This document shows positions 30,897 to 40,022 of a stretch of 41,634 bases of DNA, one piece after another. The position numbers were made by a program, and so were the translations under genes. Every line of letters begins with the position of its first letter. The stretch's first letter is position 1. Origin of the DNA: Gluconacetobacter dulcium (lineage in GTDB: Bacteria > Pseudomonadota > Alphaproteobacteria > Acetobacterales > Acetobacteraceae); assembly GCF_014174165.1 (NCBI RefSeq), contig NZ_JABEQN010000034.1, positions 1-41,634 on the forward strand, given 5' to 3'. A model generated the notes under the pieces. It saw only the letters and a program-made list of their open reading frames with translations, made no database searches and was not told the origin of the DNA.

Positions 30897-32432
30897 GTTA
30901 TGGAGAATGGCCAAGCCAAGAGCGTCGTTCCATCTCTTGCCGTTGAAGGTGACGGCGATACCTGTTTGCCTGTCATTGGATGGTTGTAATGTTGAATAGC
31001 AATCGGGACAAAAAACCACCTCACCTGTATCGGCTTTGGCAGGGAGGGATGCGAATGAAACCTTTCGCAAGGGCAGAGAAAAATTGCAAGATGAAGAATG
31101 TGATGAGGCTTGATGCTTCATGCTGCCATCATCATCTGTTTGTAGCTTTTTGTATATGCCGTTTTCTTGTACGAATAATTGATGAGTGACGGGATTGTTG
31201 ATCAGAAAACCATCGGGGTGTTTCTGGCTCCATATATCGTCGTTTTCTGGGAAATTTGGTAGATATAGCCCCTTTTGGAAATAGGAATTTTTTAAGAAAA
31301 ACAGGCTTCCCGTTTCTGAATCTATTTTCAGTGATATGGATTCTTTGGATTTTATTTCCAATGACTTGTTCTGCGTATCAGATACAAAGGAAAATGCATT
31401 CGAGTTTCCAATGCTGATTTTCTGGTCATCCGGTATGTTTAGACCATAATAAAACAGGCCCGTACCGGAGTTCGCGTCCAGACTGAATGATTTCTTGCCT
31501 CCGACTGTGAATTCCAGATTGCCGTTATGGGAGTTATATTTTTGTGTCGTCGTACCGTCGCTGCTATATGTAAGATTCATATTGTCACCCATCCAGATCA
31601 CGGGAGGGCAATGTGCGCCGGCCTGGTCGGTCTGGCACATTGGCTTTGTCTCGCGTAGATCTATCGCAGACGTGGAGAATTTCCCGTACAGCATCAGAGT
31701 TTTTCCATAATATGCATCGTCGCTGTTTGTGCCGATCAGCAGCCCTTGGGAGACGGACATCGGGCTTCCGTGGTGCAGGGAGTCGATAACTAGCAGGGCG
31801 AGCGTGCGATTGTTGGGCGCTCCGCCGGTTGTATCCAGGCCGTCCGCATAAATATCCGCTTCCAGGGCGCCCATTCCTCCTGAACGAGAGGATGCCTCTT
31901 CTGTATCGTCTTTGGCAACGGCGGTCAGGGCTGTGATGGATGATCGCGGACCCTGGTGATCGAGCAAAGCATCGGGAGGACGCTCTACAACAAAATTCCC
32001 AGAGGAATTTACGGGACCGTCATAGGCGGAGGTAATCATCCAGTTCGTTTGACAATAGAAACTCTCCTTTGTCCGGATTGCAGCCTCATGGCAGCGTCCT
32101 AGGAGACCGGCAATCTGGTTATATCTTTCGTGAGGTGTTTCGATATCTCTCTGGAAAGACAACGAAGGAGGGGAATTTTCCCTCTGATTTCCTCGGAGCA
32201 ATATAAAAAGGGGAAAATTTATTGGTGTGGGCGATACAGATTCCGGATTTTTCCAGAAAGACGATATTTCATGTAAAGGATTATTTTTTTTCTGCGGATA
32301 TGATTTGTTTTTTTGGAAATCGGTATCAACGAATTGTACATTATGACGCAAGAGCTTCGATGTGAAATCATGTGCCTCCGCGTTCTGTATTGATAAAATA
32401 AGAGAATATAAAAATATTCTTCGTGTTTTCAT
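30894..32432 (-). CDS. secreted protein of unknown function, tail-fibre-like C-terminus
   Basis: A 512-residue protein with a signal peptide (MKTRRIFLYSLILSIQNAEA, then HDFTS). I do not recognise the first 300 residues, which include polar, Ser/Asn-rich stretches. From about residue 290 it is rich in short strands (NLEFTVGGKKSFSLDANSGT and later GLYLPNFPENDD). The end carries SFASLPAKADTGEVVFCPDC, followed by TGIAVTFNGKRWNDALG, a pattern seen in tail-fibre or surface-appendage tips. Homology is judged by eye only. The gene is AT-rich and lies among glycosyltransferases, so it could be a glycosylated surface protein. The final codon and stop abut element E4. Confidence 0.65.
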   Translation of the reverse strand: MKTRRIFLYSLILSIQNAEAHDFTSKLLRHNVQFVDTDFQKNKSYPQKKNNPLHEISSFWKNPESVSPTPINFPLFILLRGNQRENSPPSLSFQRDIETPHERYNQIAGLLGRCHEAAIRTKESFYCQTNWMITSAYDGPVNSSGNFVVERPPDALLDHQGPRSSITALTAVAKDDTEEASSRSGGMGALEADIYADGLDTTGGAPNNRTLALLVIDSLHHGSPMSVSQGLLIGTNSDDAYYGKTLMLYGKFSTSAIDLRETKPMCQTDQAGAHCPPVIWMGDNMNLTYSSDGTTTQKYNSHNGNLEFTVGGKKSFSLDANSGTGLFYYGLNIPDDQKISIGNSNAFSFVSDTQNKSLEIKSKESISLKIDSETGSLFFLKNSYFQKGLYLPNFPENDDIWSQKHPDGFLINNPVTHQLFVQENGIYKKLQTDDDGSMKHQASSHSSSCNFSLPLRKVSFASLPAKADTGEVVFCPDCYSTLQPSNDRQTGIAVTFNGKRWNDALGLAILHN

Positions 32433-32505
32433 GATTTCTGTGCCTTGCCGTCCATCATGTCACTTTACAGTCCATCTCTCTCATCTGTCTGACGAATTTT
32501 TGCGG

Positions 32506-33189
32506 CTATATATTGAATAATCGGTTCTTTTTTTGCATTTCGCTCCAATGTTTTCCGTTTTCTCTATAGGTATAGTGTTTGTAGATTTCAAATCCGCAGC
32601 TTGAAGCGTGATCCATGGTTATGAGTTTAACCATGTCTTTATATTCGTAGAATATATCTGTCTTGCTGAATATCGTGTCCATTATCGCTTGTGTTCCGGT
32701 CAAGTGGAATATTTCATAAGGCACATAATCTTTTGTTGTATTTTCCTTTTCGTAGTGATCTTCCAGGTTCAGGAATATTCTCTTTAAAATCGATTTCAGA
32801 ATAAAGCTGCGCGATCTTCCTGCTATTACCGTATTCATGACGTTTATGATGTCCTGATCGTTTCTTTCCCATCCTTTTCCGAACAGAAGAACATCATAAG
32901 TGGAGAGTTTTTCCAGCGTCGAGGGAAGCAGGTGCGATTCTCTTTCTGCTATCCCGGTATGTGCATCGACATACATTCCACCGTATTCGAGGAGGAGAAT
33001 AATCCGGGCGACGTCGGACCTGGCGGCTGGTATCGTTATGGAAGTGTATATTTTTCTCAGTCGTTCGCTCTTGATCAGGCCGATGACGTCGCTGTCGGAA
33101 AATACTTTAAATTCAGGAAAGTACCGGTTCCACTCCTCTTTTGAATGCGGGTATCGTATTTCCGGATGGGACCAATATGTGAATATCAT
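32506..33189 (-). CDS. GT32-type glycosyltransferase (capsular sugar transferase-like)
   Basis: A 227-residue protein with the sugar-binding-region fold found in OCH1-like and capsular transferases (GT32). It starts MIFTYWSHPEIRYPHSKEEW, has an FPEFKVFSDSDV strand-helix, and the hallmark PAARSDVARIILLLEYGGMY (55-72) followed by VDAHTGI. The usual metal motif after GG(I/M)Y is D-x-D; here it reads Asp75-Ala-His77, so the second Asp is replaced by His, as in some bacterial relatives. Base composition is AT-rich like its neighbour. It is 68 bases after the large glycosyltransferase and 73 before the secreted-protein gene on the same strand. Donor and acceptor are unknown. Confidence 0.75.
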   Translation of the reverse strand: MIFTYWSHPEIRYPHSKEEWNRYFPEFKVFSDSDVIGLIKSERLRKIYTSITIPAARSDVARIILLLEYGGMYVDAHTGIAERESHLLPSTLEKLSTYDVLLFGKGWERNDQDIINVMNTVIAGRSRSFILKSILKRIFLNLEDHYEKENTTKDYVPYEIFHLTGTQAIMDTIFSKTDIFYEYKDMVKLITMDHASSCGFEIYKHYTYRENGKHWSEMQKKNRLFNI

Positions 33190-33257
33190 TTTCGATATCT
33201 TTCTTTATATGAATATTGTTTCTGATTCTGTTTTTTTCTTGTTGTAACGCTAGGTAT

Positions 33258-36206
33258 TCATTCGAGCAGCGATTCCAGAATGCGCAGATATGTAATCTTA
33301 CTGTTTTCCATGAAGATTCGGTGAATCGTATTCCGGCGTAGCATGTGCCATAGCGTCTCGTCGGTGTAGGCTAGGCTCAGGACGTCAGCGAATGCTTCTG
33401 GGGCGTTGACGGGTGCGCAGGCGAGATCCGATCCGGCGGTCCAGCCGATCTGCTGGCAGAGGAGGTCGGTGGCGACGATGGGAAGGCCGTGGGCGGCGGC
33501 TTCGTGAATCTTGTAGGGAATGCCCGCCGCGAAGCGGGTCGGGGCGATGAAGACGCGGTGCGATTCATAGAGTGGGCCCAGGTCTTCGACGAAGCCGAGC
33601 AGGTCGAAGCGTGGGTGCGTCAGGATCGAAGCGAGGTCGATGCCCTCCGCGAGATGGCCCGCGACGCGGATACGGGCCTCGGGGGGGAGAAGGTGGCCAT
33701 ATTCGGGTAGAACCTGGTCGTTCAGCCATGTCAGCGCGTCCAGATTGGGGGATTGCGGGTTCTGGATCGCGCCGACGAACAGGACGTGTGCGCGGGCGGC
33801 GAAGGGACGGGGCTGCGGGGCAGGCGTTTTGACATGGCCCAGTACCGCGACCGCGCGATGCACCTCCGGGGCGAGCAGGTCGGCTTCGGCCTGGCTGACG
33901 GCCACGAACCGGTCGACGAAATCGGTGGCGCGGAATTCATGGCGCAGCATGGCTGCCAGCGTGGGCAGGTCTGGCCGGTTCTCCAACTGCATCCGGCCCC
34001 GTTCGCGTAGCGAGGCGATGGCCTCGGTGTCGAGAATGATGCGGCAGTCCGTGAGCGCGGCACGGCAGGCGGCGATGATCGGGCGCAGGCGGGCGGCATT
34101 ATGGGTCCGGCCGATCCACAGGACATCGTAATAGCCCGATCGGGCGTGCAGGAAGGCGTCCAGGTCGGCGATTCCACGGTCCCAGATGATTTCCGCGCGG
34201 TCGGGCAGGTCGCGATAACGGCCCGCCGGGGCCTCGCGCGGTGGGAAGACCGGATAGACGGTCACATGCAGGCCCAGATCCTCGACCATCAGGCGCACGA
34301 TGTCGTTCGAGCGGGGAAAGCCGGCGCCGATGGCCGGTTGGGGCAGGTAATCTTCGATGAACAGGACGTGTTTTTGCGTTCTCGCGCTGGTGCGTGCCCT
34401 CAGCAGGTTCGCGCTGTCGCGCGTGTAGTACCCTTCGATCTCGTCGCGGTGTCTATGGAAGAACCTGCCGATATTCCGGCCCAGGATGGTGTCGATGTCC
34501 GCCGGATTGCCGCTGCCGGACTCGTAATGCAGCACGGCTACGTCGGGGTCGTAGAGCACGTCGAAGCCTTGCTGGCGGATCCGGACGCAGAGGTCGGTGT
34601 CCTCATAATAGGCCGGGCTGAAATGCGGATCGAAGCCGTGCAGCGCCTTGGCCAGTTCGGTACGGACCATCAGGAATGCGCCGGAGCAGAAATCGACCGC
34701 CCGCGCGTAATTGGCTTCGGGGCAGAGTGGGGAGGCGTCGCGCAGGTAGCCCGATGTGGTGCCGTCATTCCAGATGATGCTGCCCGCTTCCTGAAGCCGG
34801 CCGGTGGTGCGGATCAGCTTCGCACCGACGGCACCGGTACGGGCCTCCCGCCGCAGGCGGTGTAGTGCGGCCGCGATCGCGCCGGGGAAAATCTCGACAT
34901 CGTTGTTCAGGAACAGGACATAGGGTGCGGCAACCCGTGCGAGCCCGGCGTTGGAGCCGGCGAGGAAGCCGATATTTTCCGCCAGCCGGACGATATCGAG
35001 CCCGTGGACATACCGTTCGATCCGGCGGGTCTCGTCTCGCGAAGCGCCATCGACCAGGATCACCTGCACTGGCCCCGGACAGGTGGCCCGCAGCGAGGAC
35101 AGCGCGGTCATGGTGAAGGCGAACTGGTCGTGGACGACCATGACGACGCTGAAATCGGGAAGGTCGCAGGAAAAATCGAGTGGGCGGGCCATCAGGGTGC
35201 TGGTGCGTGCATCGGCCAGCAGGCGAAAGGCGCGGCGGCAATGCAGCTCGGCGCTCTCCGCAGGTTTCTCGCCGTCCGGCAGCGCGCCGGAGAGGGCGGC
35301 ATAGGCAGCGAAGGGGGTAGGGTAACACCCTCGGCCGATCGCCTCGATCACGCCGGGGTCTTTCGCATAGGCGGCGAGATCGACCTGCGGATGGGGACGG
35401 CGTGCTTCCTGCTGGCCGTATCGCAGGAAATGCGCGTAGCCGTTGCGGAAAGCGCCCGTCGCGACGGCATGGGCCACGTCCGGATGGCTGGTTGCATAGA
35501 ACCGTTCGGAGAAGAACGGCAGGGGATCGAAAGCGGCTGGCGTCGTGGTGATCAGGTAATGGCGCAGGGGATGGCCCCATTCCGGCATCCGGTCCGAGAC
35601 GGTGGGATAGGCCCGCAGATACCAGGCGGGATCGAAGAACCAGGATGTCCGACGGGAGGCGTTCTCTGGCGCGTGCAGGTTTTCCATGAAGGCGACGAAT
35701 GGGCCGAGCCGCGTGTCATGGAGGAAATCCGGGTTTTCCTTGAGGAAGAGCGAGGTGGAAAAGAACAGGGAGGCGTCCCGGCCTTCCCTTGCGCCGTAGG
35801 ACAGGAAATGATCGTAGCCGTTGCGCAGGCCGTGATGTTCGACTTCTTCGAGCGACAGGCCGAGTTGGGTTTCCCGATAGAAGAGTTCGTCGAAGAAACC
35901 GTTCGGATTGCGGTCGCTGAAGCCTTCCGCGCAATAATGGGCGAAGCCTGACGGGACCTCGTGTGCGCGAATGGCCTCGTCTATGTCGGCATAGGCCTGG
36001 CGATACCATTCCTCGTCGAAGAACGGGTTGGGGGAATGACCCAGGGGTTCGCCGCATTCCTTGTAGAAGGCCAGGATGTCCGCCTCGTCCCGCAGGTCGG
36101 CGACGGCGGGGATGAAGGCGTAGCGGCGGCGATACCACGCGGCGTCGAACCGCCACCATGCGGGTTTCGCGGCCGGTTGTTCCGCCGGCTGGTCCATGGG
36201 CGTCAT
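33258..36206 (-). CDS. large two-domain glycosyltransferase with N-terminal WY repeats
   Basis: A 982-residue protein. Residues about 15-330 are degenerate repeats of the form FFDxxWYxxxYxDV...GxxHFLxYGxxEGR (for example FFDEEWYRQAYADIDEAIRA; FFSERFYATSHPDVAHAVAT). A GT2 domain follows at about 345-600, with SVVMVVHDQFAFTMTALSSL, LVDGASRDETR, FLNNDVEIF and YYEDTDLCVRIRQQGFD. From about 650 comes a GT4-like part with HVLFVGAIQNPQSPNLDALT and HEAAAHGLPIVATDLL. The start at 36206 has AAGGA upstream. It lies 26 bases after the other large transferase. It probably assembles a surface polysaccharide on the cytoplasmic face; the sugars are unknown. Confidence 0.85.
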   Translation of the reverse strand: MTPMDQPAEQPAAKPAWWRFDAAWYRRRYAFIPAVADLRDEADILAFYKECGEPLGHSPNPFFDEEWYRQAYADIDEAIRAHEVPSGFAHYCAEGFSDRNPNGFFDELFYRETQLGLSLEEVEHHGLRNGYDHFLSYGAREGRDASLFFSTSLFLKENPDFLHDTRLGPFVAFMENLHAPENASRRTSWFFDPAWYLRAYPTVSDRMPEWGHPLRHYLITTTPAAFDPLPFFSERFYATSHPDVAHAVATGAFRNGYAHFLRYGQQEARRPHPQVDLAAYAKDPGVIEAIGRGCYPTPFAAYAALSGALPDGEKPAESAELHCRRAFRLLADARTSTLMARPLDFSCDLPDFSVVMVVHDQFAFTMTALSSLRATCPGPVQVILVDGASRDETRRIERYVHGLDIVRLAENIGFLAGSNAGLARVAAPYVLFLNNDVEIFPGAIAAALHRLRREARTGAVGAKLIRTTGRLQEAGSIIWNDGTTSGYLRDASPLCPEANYARAVDFCSGAFLMVRTELAKALHGFDPHFSPAYYEDTDLCVRIRQQGFDVLYDPDVAVLHYESGSGNPADIDTILGRNIGRFFHRHRDEIEGYYTRDSANLLRARTSARTQKHVLFIEDYLPQPAIGAGFPRSNDIVRLMVEDLGLHVTVYPVFPPREAPAGRYRDLPDRAEIIWDRGIADLDAFLHARSGYYDVLWIGRTHNAARLRPIIAACRAALTDCRIILDTEAIASLRERGRMQLENRPDLPTLAAMLRHEFRATDFVDRFVAVSQAEADLLAPEVHRAVAVLGHVKTPAPQPRPFAARAHVLFVGAIQNPQSPNLDALTWLNDQVLPEYGHLLPPEARIRVAGHLAEGIDLASILTHPRFDLLGFVEDLGPLYESHRVFIAPTRFAAGIPYKIHEAAAHGLPIVATDLLCQQIGWTAGSDLACAPVNAPEAFADVLSLAYTDETLWHMLRRNTIHRIFMENSKITYLRILESLLE

Positions 36207-36232
36207 GATCGCGTCCTTGTCGTCGGCCTGGG

Positions 36233-39200
36233 TCACTGGATGCGGAGCAGCCAGGGTGTCAGCAGCACGGTGGCCAGGGAGGCGATGGGCAGGTGCAGCG
36301 GCACGGTCAGGCCGGTGCCCGTTGCCCTGACGCGCGCGGCCGGCGCGCCGATATCGAAGGTGATGACCGGCACATTCTGCCGCCAGAACTCGGTCAGGAT
36401 ATAGGACCAGGTTTCCGGCCAGATCGCGGGCAGGAAACCCCAGTCGCACGGGTGGCGCCGGATCAGGGCGGCCAGTTCGTGCTCGCCATAGCGGCCGGTG
36501 ATCTCGACGACGCCGGTGGCCAGCAGCCTTGGATCGTCACAGGTGTAGCCGATGATGACGAAGCGCAGCGGCAGGTCGTGGTCCGCGACATGTCGGGCCA
36601 GCGCGAGCAGGATATTATAGCCCTTCTCGATCCCGATGGCGCCGATCAGGAGGATGCGCCGTATCTCGTCTGGTGCCTTCGGCAGGAAGGTCGCGGGGCG
36701 GGTCGGGACGGGCGGTTCCCACTGGGCCAGGGTGATCGGGGCGTCGATGTGGCGGCGATAGCGGTCCGCGACGTCCTGGCAGGAGGCGATGATGGCGCCG
36801 GCGCGCCGGAACAGATCGTCGCTCAGGTCGCGCAGCAGCTCCAGGGGGGCGTCGTCGCTGTTCAGGGACCCCAGATCGGCGATGCAGCGCTGGCAGACAT
36901 CGCGCGCCGGTTCGCCGCAATAGAGATTGTTGTGCGACACCAGCGTGATGCGTGGGCAGAACCAGGAATAATCGTGCAGATACACGACATAATCGATTCC
37001 GCTGCGCGAGACCCAGTGCACGTCGCGGATTCCGGCCCCGATATAGCTGTGGATTTCGATCCTGTCGCATCCCAGATCGAGCAGCAGCGTGCGTAGCTCC
37101 GTGCCCTTTCGCGGCGCGGTGATGTTCGGATAATCCTCCGGCAGGAAGGGGATGATCGTCCAGCCCGTGTCTCCGTTGCCTGAACGGTGGGGTGAGAGGA
37201 TCAGCGGCACATGGCCGGCGGCCAGGTTTTCGCCCGCGCGCTCGGTCACGAAACGCTGGACGCCGCCTTGGCGGTCGTGGGTCAGCAGCGCCACGACGGG
37301 GCGCCCGGCGATGGCGTGGCGCAGGCGGGAAAGGTCGAGATTCCGGCGGAAGGGGCGTAGCGGATCGCGCGCCTGCCAGACCTGGACCATCCGGTCATAT
37401 CCGGGGTGCAGGCCGTTGAGGGTCGCCAGGTTGCGGCGGATCAGGTCGTTTCGGACGGCGCTGAAGGATTGTCCTTCCGCGTGGCCGACGAAGGTTTGCA
37501 GGCAGACCACATGCCGCCAGCCCAGGGCGGCGGCGCGGCGGCTGAAATCATTTTCCTCGCCATAGCCTTGTGCGAAGACGTCTTCGCGCAGCAGGCCGGT
37601 CTGATGCAGGCAATCGGCGCGGATATACATGCAATAGCCGTGCGCGGTCGGAACGTCGATCAGGGCGTCGTTCTCGCATGCCGCGATGCGCTCCGCCGTC
37701 TCGACGACTTCTTCATAGGCTGGCACGGGATTCTGGCCGTTTGCATTCGGGTAGCTGAAAATCGTTGCGGCGTTGGAGAGCGGTGTGGCGGTGCCGATAT
37801 CGGGCGCGCGATAGACGGTGCGCCGCAAGGCCGCGATCCAGTGCGGAGGGGGCAGCGTGTCGCTGTTCAGGAGAATGGCGTCTTCATCCCGCTCCACCGC
37901 GCGCAGGCCGCGATTGGCGGAAAAGGTGAAGCCGCCATTGCGGGCGTTGGTCAGGACCGTGACGCCATCGAGCCCGGCCAGTGTGTCGAGAAAGGCGGTG
38001 ATCCGTTCATCGGGCGAGCAGTCATTGACGATGACTACTCGTTCGTTCGGCCCACGATGCTGGAGGACCAGCGTGATGCATGTGCGGGTGACTTCGTAGC
38101 CGCGATAGACGGGAATGATGACCGCGACCTGACGGGCAGGGATTGTGGGAGCAGCGGCTTCGGGCACCGTGAAGCGGGGGGTGTAGAGGGTCGGGAAGGG
38201 TTGGTTGAAACTAGGCCGTACCGCCGTGGGATGTGCGCTGGGGAACAAGGTGGCGACCCATTCCGCCTGCGTGCGGGCGTAGCGCCCGCCGGCGAGGGGG
38301 TCGAGCGGGCTGCCGTAAAAGGCGCGGCCGAAGCGGTCGGTGACCTTGACCGCCGGCGTCCGGGCGCCCAGGAGGTCCTGCCATGGAATGACGAAGTCGG
38401 TGCGCGGCTTTTCGGGCAGGAGCAGTTCGTCATCGGGCTGCCCGACCGTTGCGTCGAACAGCATGTGGTCGTCCTGGGCGGCGCGCACATGGATCTGGTC
38501 GGCGGCTCCCGGATTGTTGGGGTAACGGCACCACCCGCTCAGTCCCTCGGCCGTGCCCTCGATGAATCCTTCGAAGGCCCAGACTGTCCGGCTGTCGATG
38601 CCGCTACCCAGCAGGCCGCGGCCCTCCTGAAGGATGTCGATGCGTGGCAGGTGGGCCGGCAGGATAAAATTACTGATTTCCCAGACCTGATAGCCAGGAG
38701 GGTGGGTCAGCAAGGCCAGGTCGGCGGGGCGTTCCTTTCCGTCATGGGACAGGACGAGGTTGCGGGCGGCGTGATCCGGCAGGCCGGCGACGAGGCGCCC
38801 GTCGGGCAACATGGCGCACCATGCCGAACAGCGATTGGCTTCGGCGACGGCGCTGAAGAGGGAAAAGGCGATATCGGGAAAAATGACGGCGGTTTCGCGC
38901 AGGAGAGCCCGCAGTTCGGCAAAGGCGCGATCGTGGGCGCCGAAACGCATACGGGTGATCAGCAGGAAAAACCGCGCCAGTGGCGAGAGGGTGACCGAAG
39001 AGAGAAATTCGAAAGCCTCCGAAGCGCGTGGCTCGTGCAGTGCCAGGCGGCAGAAGCCGATACCCAGCGTGATGTCGCGCGCGCTTGGATGCGATCGTTG
39101 CAGATATTCCAGCCGGGGCAGGATGGATTCCGGGGTTTGCGGAATGCCTTCCAGTTCTTCGTGGCGAGACGAAAGAACGTCGCCGTACCGGGCGGAGATG

Positions 39201-39256
39201 TCCCGCACGAAGCCGTCGATCGTCGTCTCCATTATGCGGTCGGCTTGTCCGGTCAT
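36233..39256 (-). CDS. large two-domain glycosyltransferase (GT2 plus GT4-like)
   Basis: A 1007-residue protein. The first 370 residues have no clear family but include a strand-rich part (WAFEGFIEGTAEGLSGWCRY). A GT2 domain begins near 375 (QVAVIIPVYRGYEVTRTCIT) with VIVNDCSPDERI, ILLNSDTLPPPHW and FAQGYGEENDFSRRA. A GT4-like half follows from about 650, with VALLTHDRQGGVQRFV, VVYLHDYSWFCPRITLVSHN and RRILLIGAIGIEKGYNILLA. The start is uncertain: the ATG at 39256 lies 7 bases after the upstream stop, and the one at 39232 is a possible alternative. It is coupled to the WY-repeat gene upstream and the other double transferase downstream. Confidence 0.83.
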   Translation of the reverse strand: MTGQADRIMETTIDGFVRDISARYGDVLSSRHEELEGIPQTPESILPRLEYLQRSHPSARDITLGIGFCRLALHEPRASEAFEFLSSVTLSPLARFFLLITRMRFGAHDRAFAELRALLRETAVIFPDIAFSLFSAVAEANRCSAWCAMLPDGRLVAGLPDHAARNLVLSHDGKERPADLALLTHPPGYQVWEISNFILPAHLPRIDILQEGRGLLGSGIDSRTVWAFEGFIEGTAEGLSGWCRYPNNPGAADQIHVRAAQDDHMLFDATVGQPDDELLLPEKPRTDFVIPWQDLLGARTPAVKVTDRFGRAFYGSPLDPLAGGRYARTQAEWVATLFPSAHPTAVRPSFNQPFPTLYTPRFTVPEAAAPTIPARQVAVIIPVYRGYEVTRTCITLVLQHRGPNERVVIVNDCSPDERITAFLDTLAGLDGVTVLTNARNGGFTFSANRGLRAVERDEDAILLNSDTLPPPHWIAALRRTVYRAPDIGTATPLSNAATIFSYPNANGQNPVPAYEEVVETAERIAACENDALIDVPTAHGYCMYIRADCLHQTGLLREDVFAQGYGEENDFSRRAAALGWRHVVCLQTFVGHAEGQSFSAVRNDLIRRNLATLNGLHPGYDRMVQVWQARDPLRPFRRNLDLSRLRHAIAGRPVVALLTHDRQGGVQRFVTERAGENLAAGHVPLILSPHRSGNGDTGWTIIPFLPEDYPNITAPRKGTELRTLLLDLGCDRIEIHSYIGAGIRDVHWVSRSGIDYVVYLHDYSWFCPRITLVSHNNLYCGEPARDVCQRCIADLGSLNSDDAPLELLRDLSDDLFRRAGAIIASCQDVADRYRRHIDAPITLAQWEPPVPTRPATFLPKAPDEIRRILLIGAIGIEKGYNILLALARHVADHDLPLRFVIIGYTCDDPRLLATGVVEITGRYGEHELAALIRRHPCDWGFLPAIWPETWSYILTEFWRQNVPVITFDIGAPAARVRATGTGLTVPLHLPIASLATVLLTPWLLRIQ

Positions 39257-39263
39257 GGGGACG

Positions 39264-39779
39264 TCAGGCGGCGCAGAAGCCGCGCCAGGTGTCATAGACC
39301 GGTTCCAGCGCCTTGGAGGGGGCCCGTAACTCGGCGCGGCCGACATTCAGCCAATGCATTTTGCCGTTGGTCCATTCGCCGCGCAGGACGGAGGCGGCGA
39401 CATCGGGGTTATTCTTCAGGTACCATTTTTCGTCGAATTCCTTGCCGTCGGTGTCGCGGCCTTCGAAGAAACCGACCTGGATGAAATGGTCATGGCCGCT
39501 TTTCAGTTCGCCGCGATGGATCGCGGCATCCACATCGGGATTCGCCCGCAGATAGGCCGCTTCGTCGAACGGTACGGTCCTGAGGTAGGTGGTTATCAGG
39601 AATTTGAAAACATCTTCTGGAATAACGACTTTTCCATTTTCAGTTTTCGTTAAACGTTTAACTGAAGAATAAAGAATCACGATATTTCTCCAGAGAAAGA
39701 GTCCGTAAAATGGATATTTCTTTCTCTGGATACCGACTTGAAGTAAATATAAGGTAAAATTTTTCACCATTCTGCGCAT
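39264..39779 (-). CDS. small WY-repeat protein, first gene of the glycan cluster
   Basis: A 171-residue protein. The first 60 residues are basic and partly hydrophobic (NFTLYLLQVGIQRKKYPFYG) and are encoded by AT-rich DNA. Then come two copies of a repeat: FDEAAYLRANPDVDAAIHRG, ending HFIQVGFFEGRDT, and FDEKWYLKNNPDVAASVLRG, ending MHWLNVGRAELR. The same repeat forms the N-terminal third of the large transferase at 33258-36206. No catalytic motif is present. I do not know its function; a scaffold or partner that docks to the transferases is one possibility. The ATG at 39770 is an alternative start. Confidence 0.7.
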   Translation of the reverse strand: MRRMVKNFTLYLLQVGIQRKKYPFYGLFLWRNIVILYSSVKRLTKTENGKVVIPEDVFKFLITTYLRTVPFDEAAYLRANPDVDAAIHRGELKSGHDHFIQVGFFEGRDTDGKEFDEKWYLKNNPDVAASVLRGEWTNGKMHWLNVGRAELRAPSKALEPVYDTWRGFCAA

Positions 39780-39983
39780 GAAGCCGGATATCTCCCGGGG
39801 TTTTCATGCGGATAAAGAGTGAAGATTTAATAAAGATATGGTTTTTATTTCTTCGCGGCTATGTGAAGAATGAGGCGTGCGTCAGCCTGGGGCCTTTTGT
39901 ATAAAAACAAGGGCGATATCATTATGCCGGATAATCAGGCTGACACCGGGGCTGAACGCAACGGGAGCGGCATGTTCGGTCGG
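39780..39983. promoter_or_regulatory. intergenic region with the promoter of the glycan cluster
   Basis: AT-rich DNA (about 39800-39870, including TTTAATAAAGATATGG) upstream of the WY-repeat gene is the likely promoter of the minus-strand glycan cluster. The GGGAG near 39793-39797, read on the minus strand, precedes the ATG at 39779. A short plus-strand frame (39870-40076) is not supported. Confidence 0.35.
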
Positions 39984-40014
39984 CCTTTCTTCCTTGTCAG
40001 GACAGAAAGAAAGG
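39984..40014 (-). terminator. hairpin terminator after the efflux gene
   Basis: CCTTTCTT (39984-39991) pairs with AAGAAAGG (40007-40014), with an inner TGTC/GACA pairing. It begins 9 bases past the stop of the NodT gene, read on the minus strand. There is no long T run, so strength is uncertain. Confidence 0.5.
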
Positions 40015-40022
40015 CGATCCGA

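Noticed and set aside
30894-32432. prophage tail gene
   Set aside because: Although the C-terminus looks tail-fibre-like, the protein has a signal peptide and its neighbours are glycosyltransferases; no other phage gene is present.
37406-39484. 692-codon plus-strand open frame
   Set aside because: Antisense to the large glycosyltransferase, which has clear GT2 and GT4 motifs.
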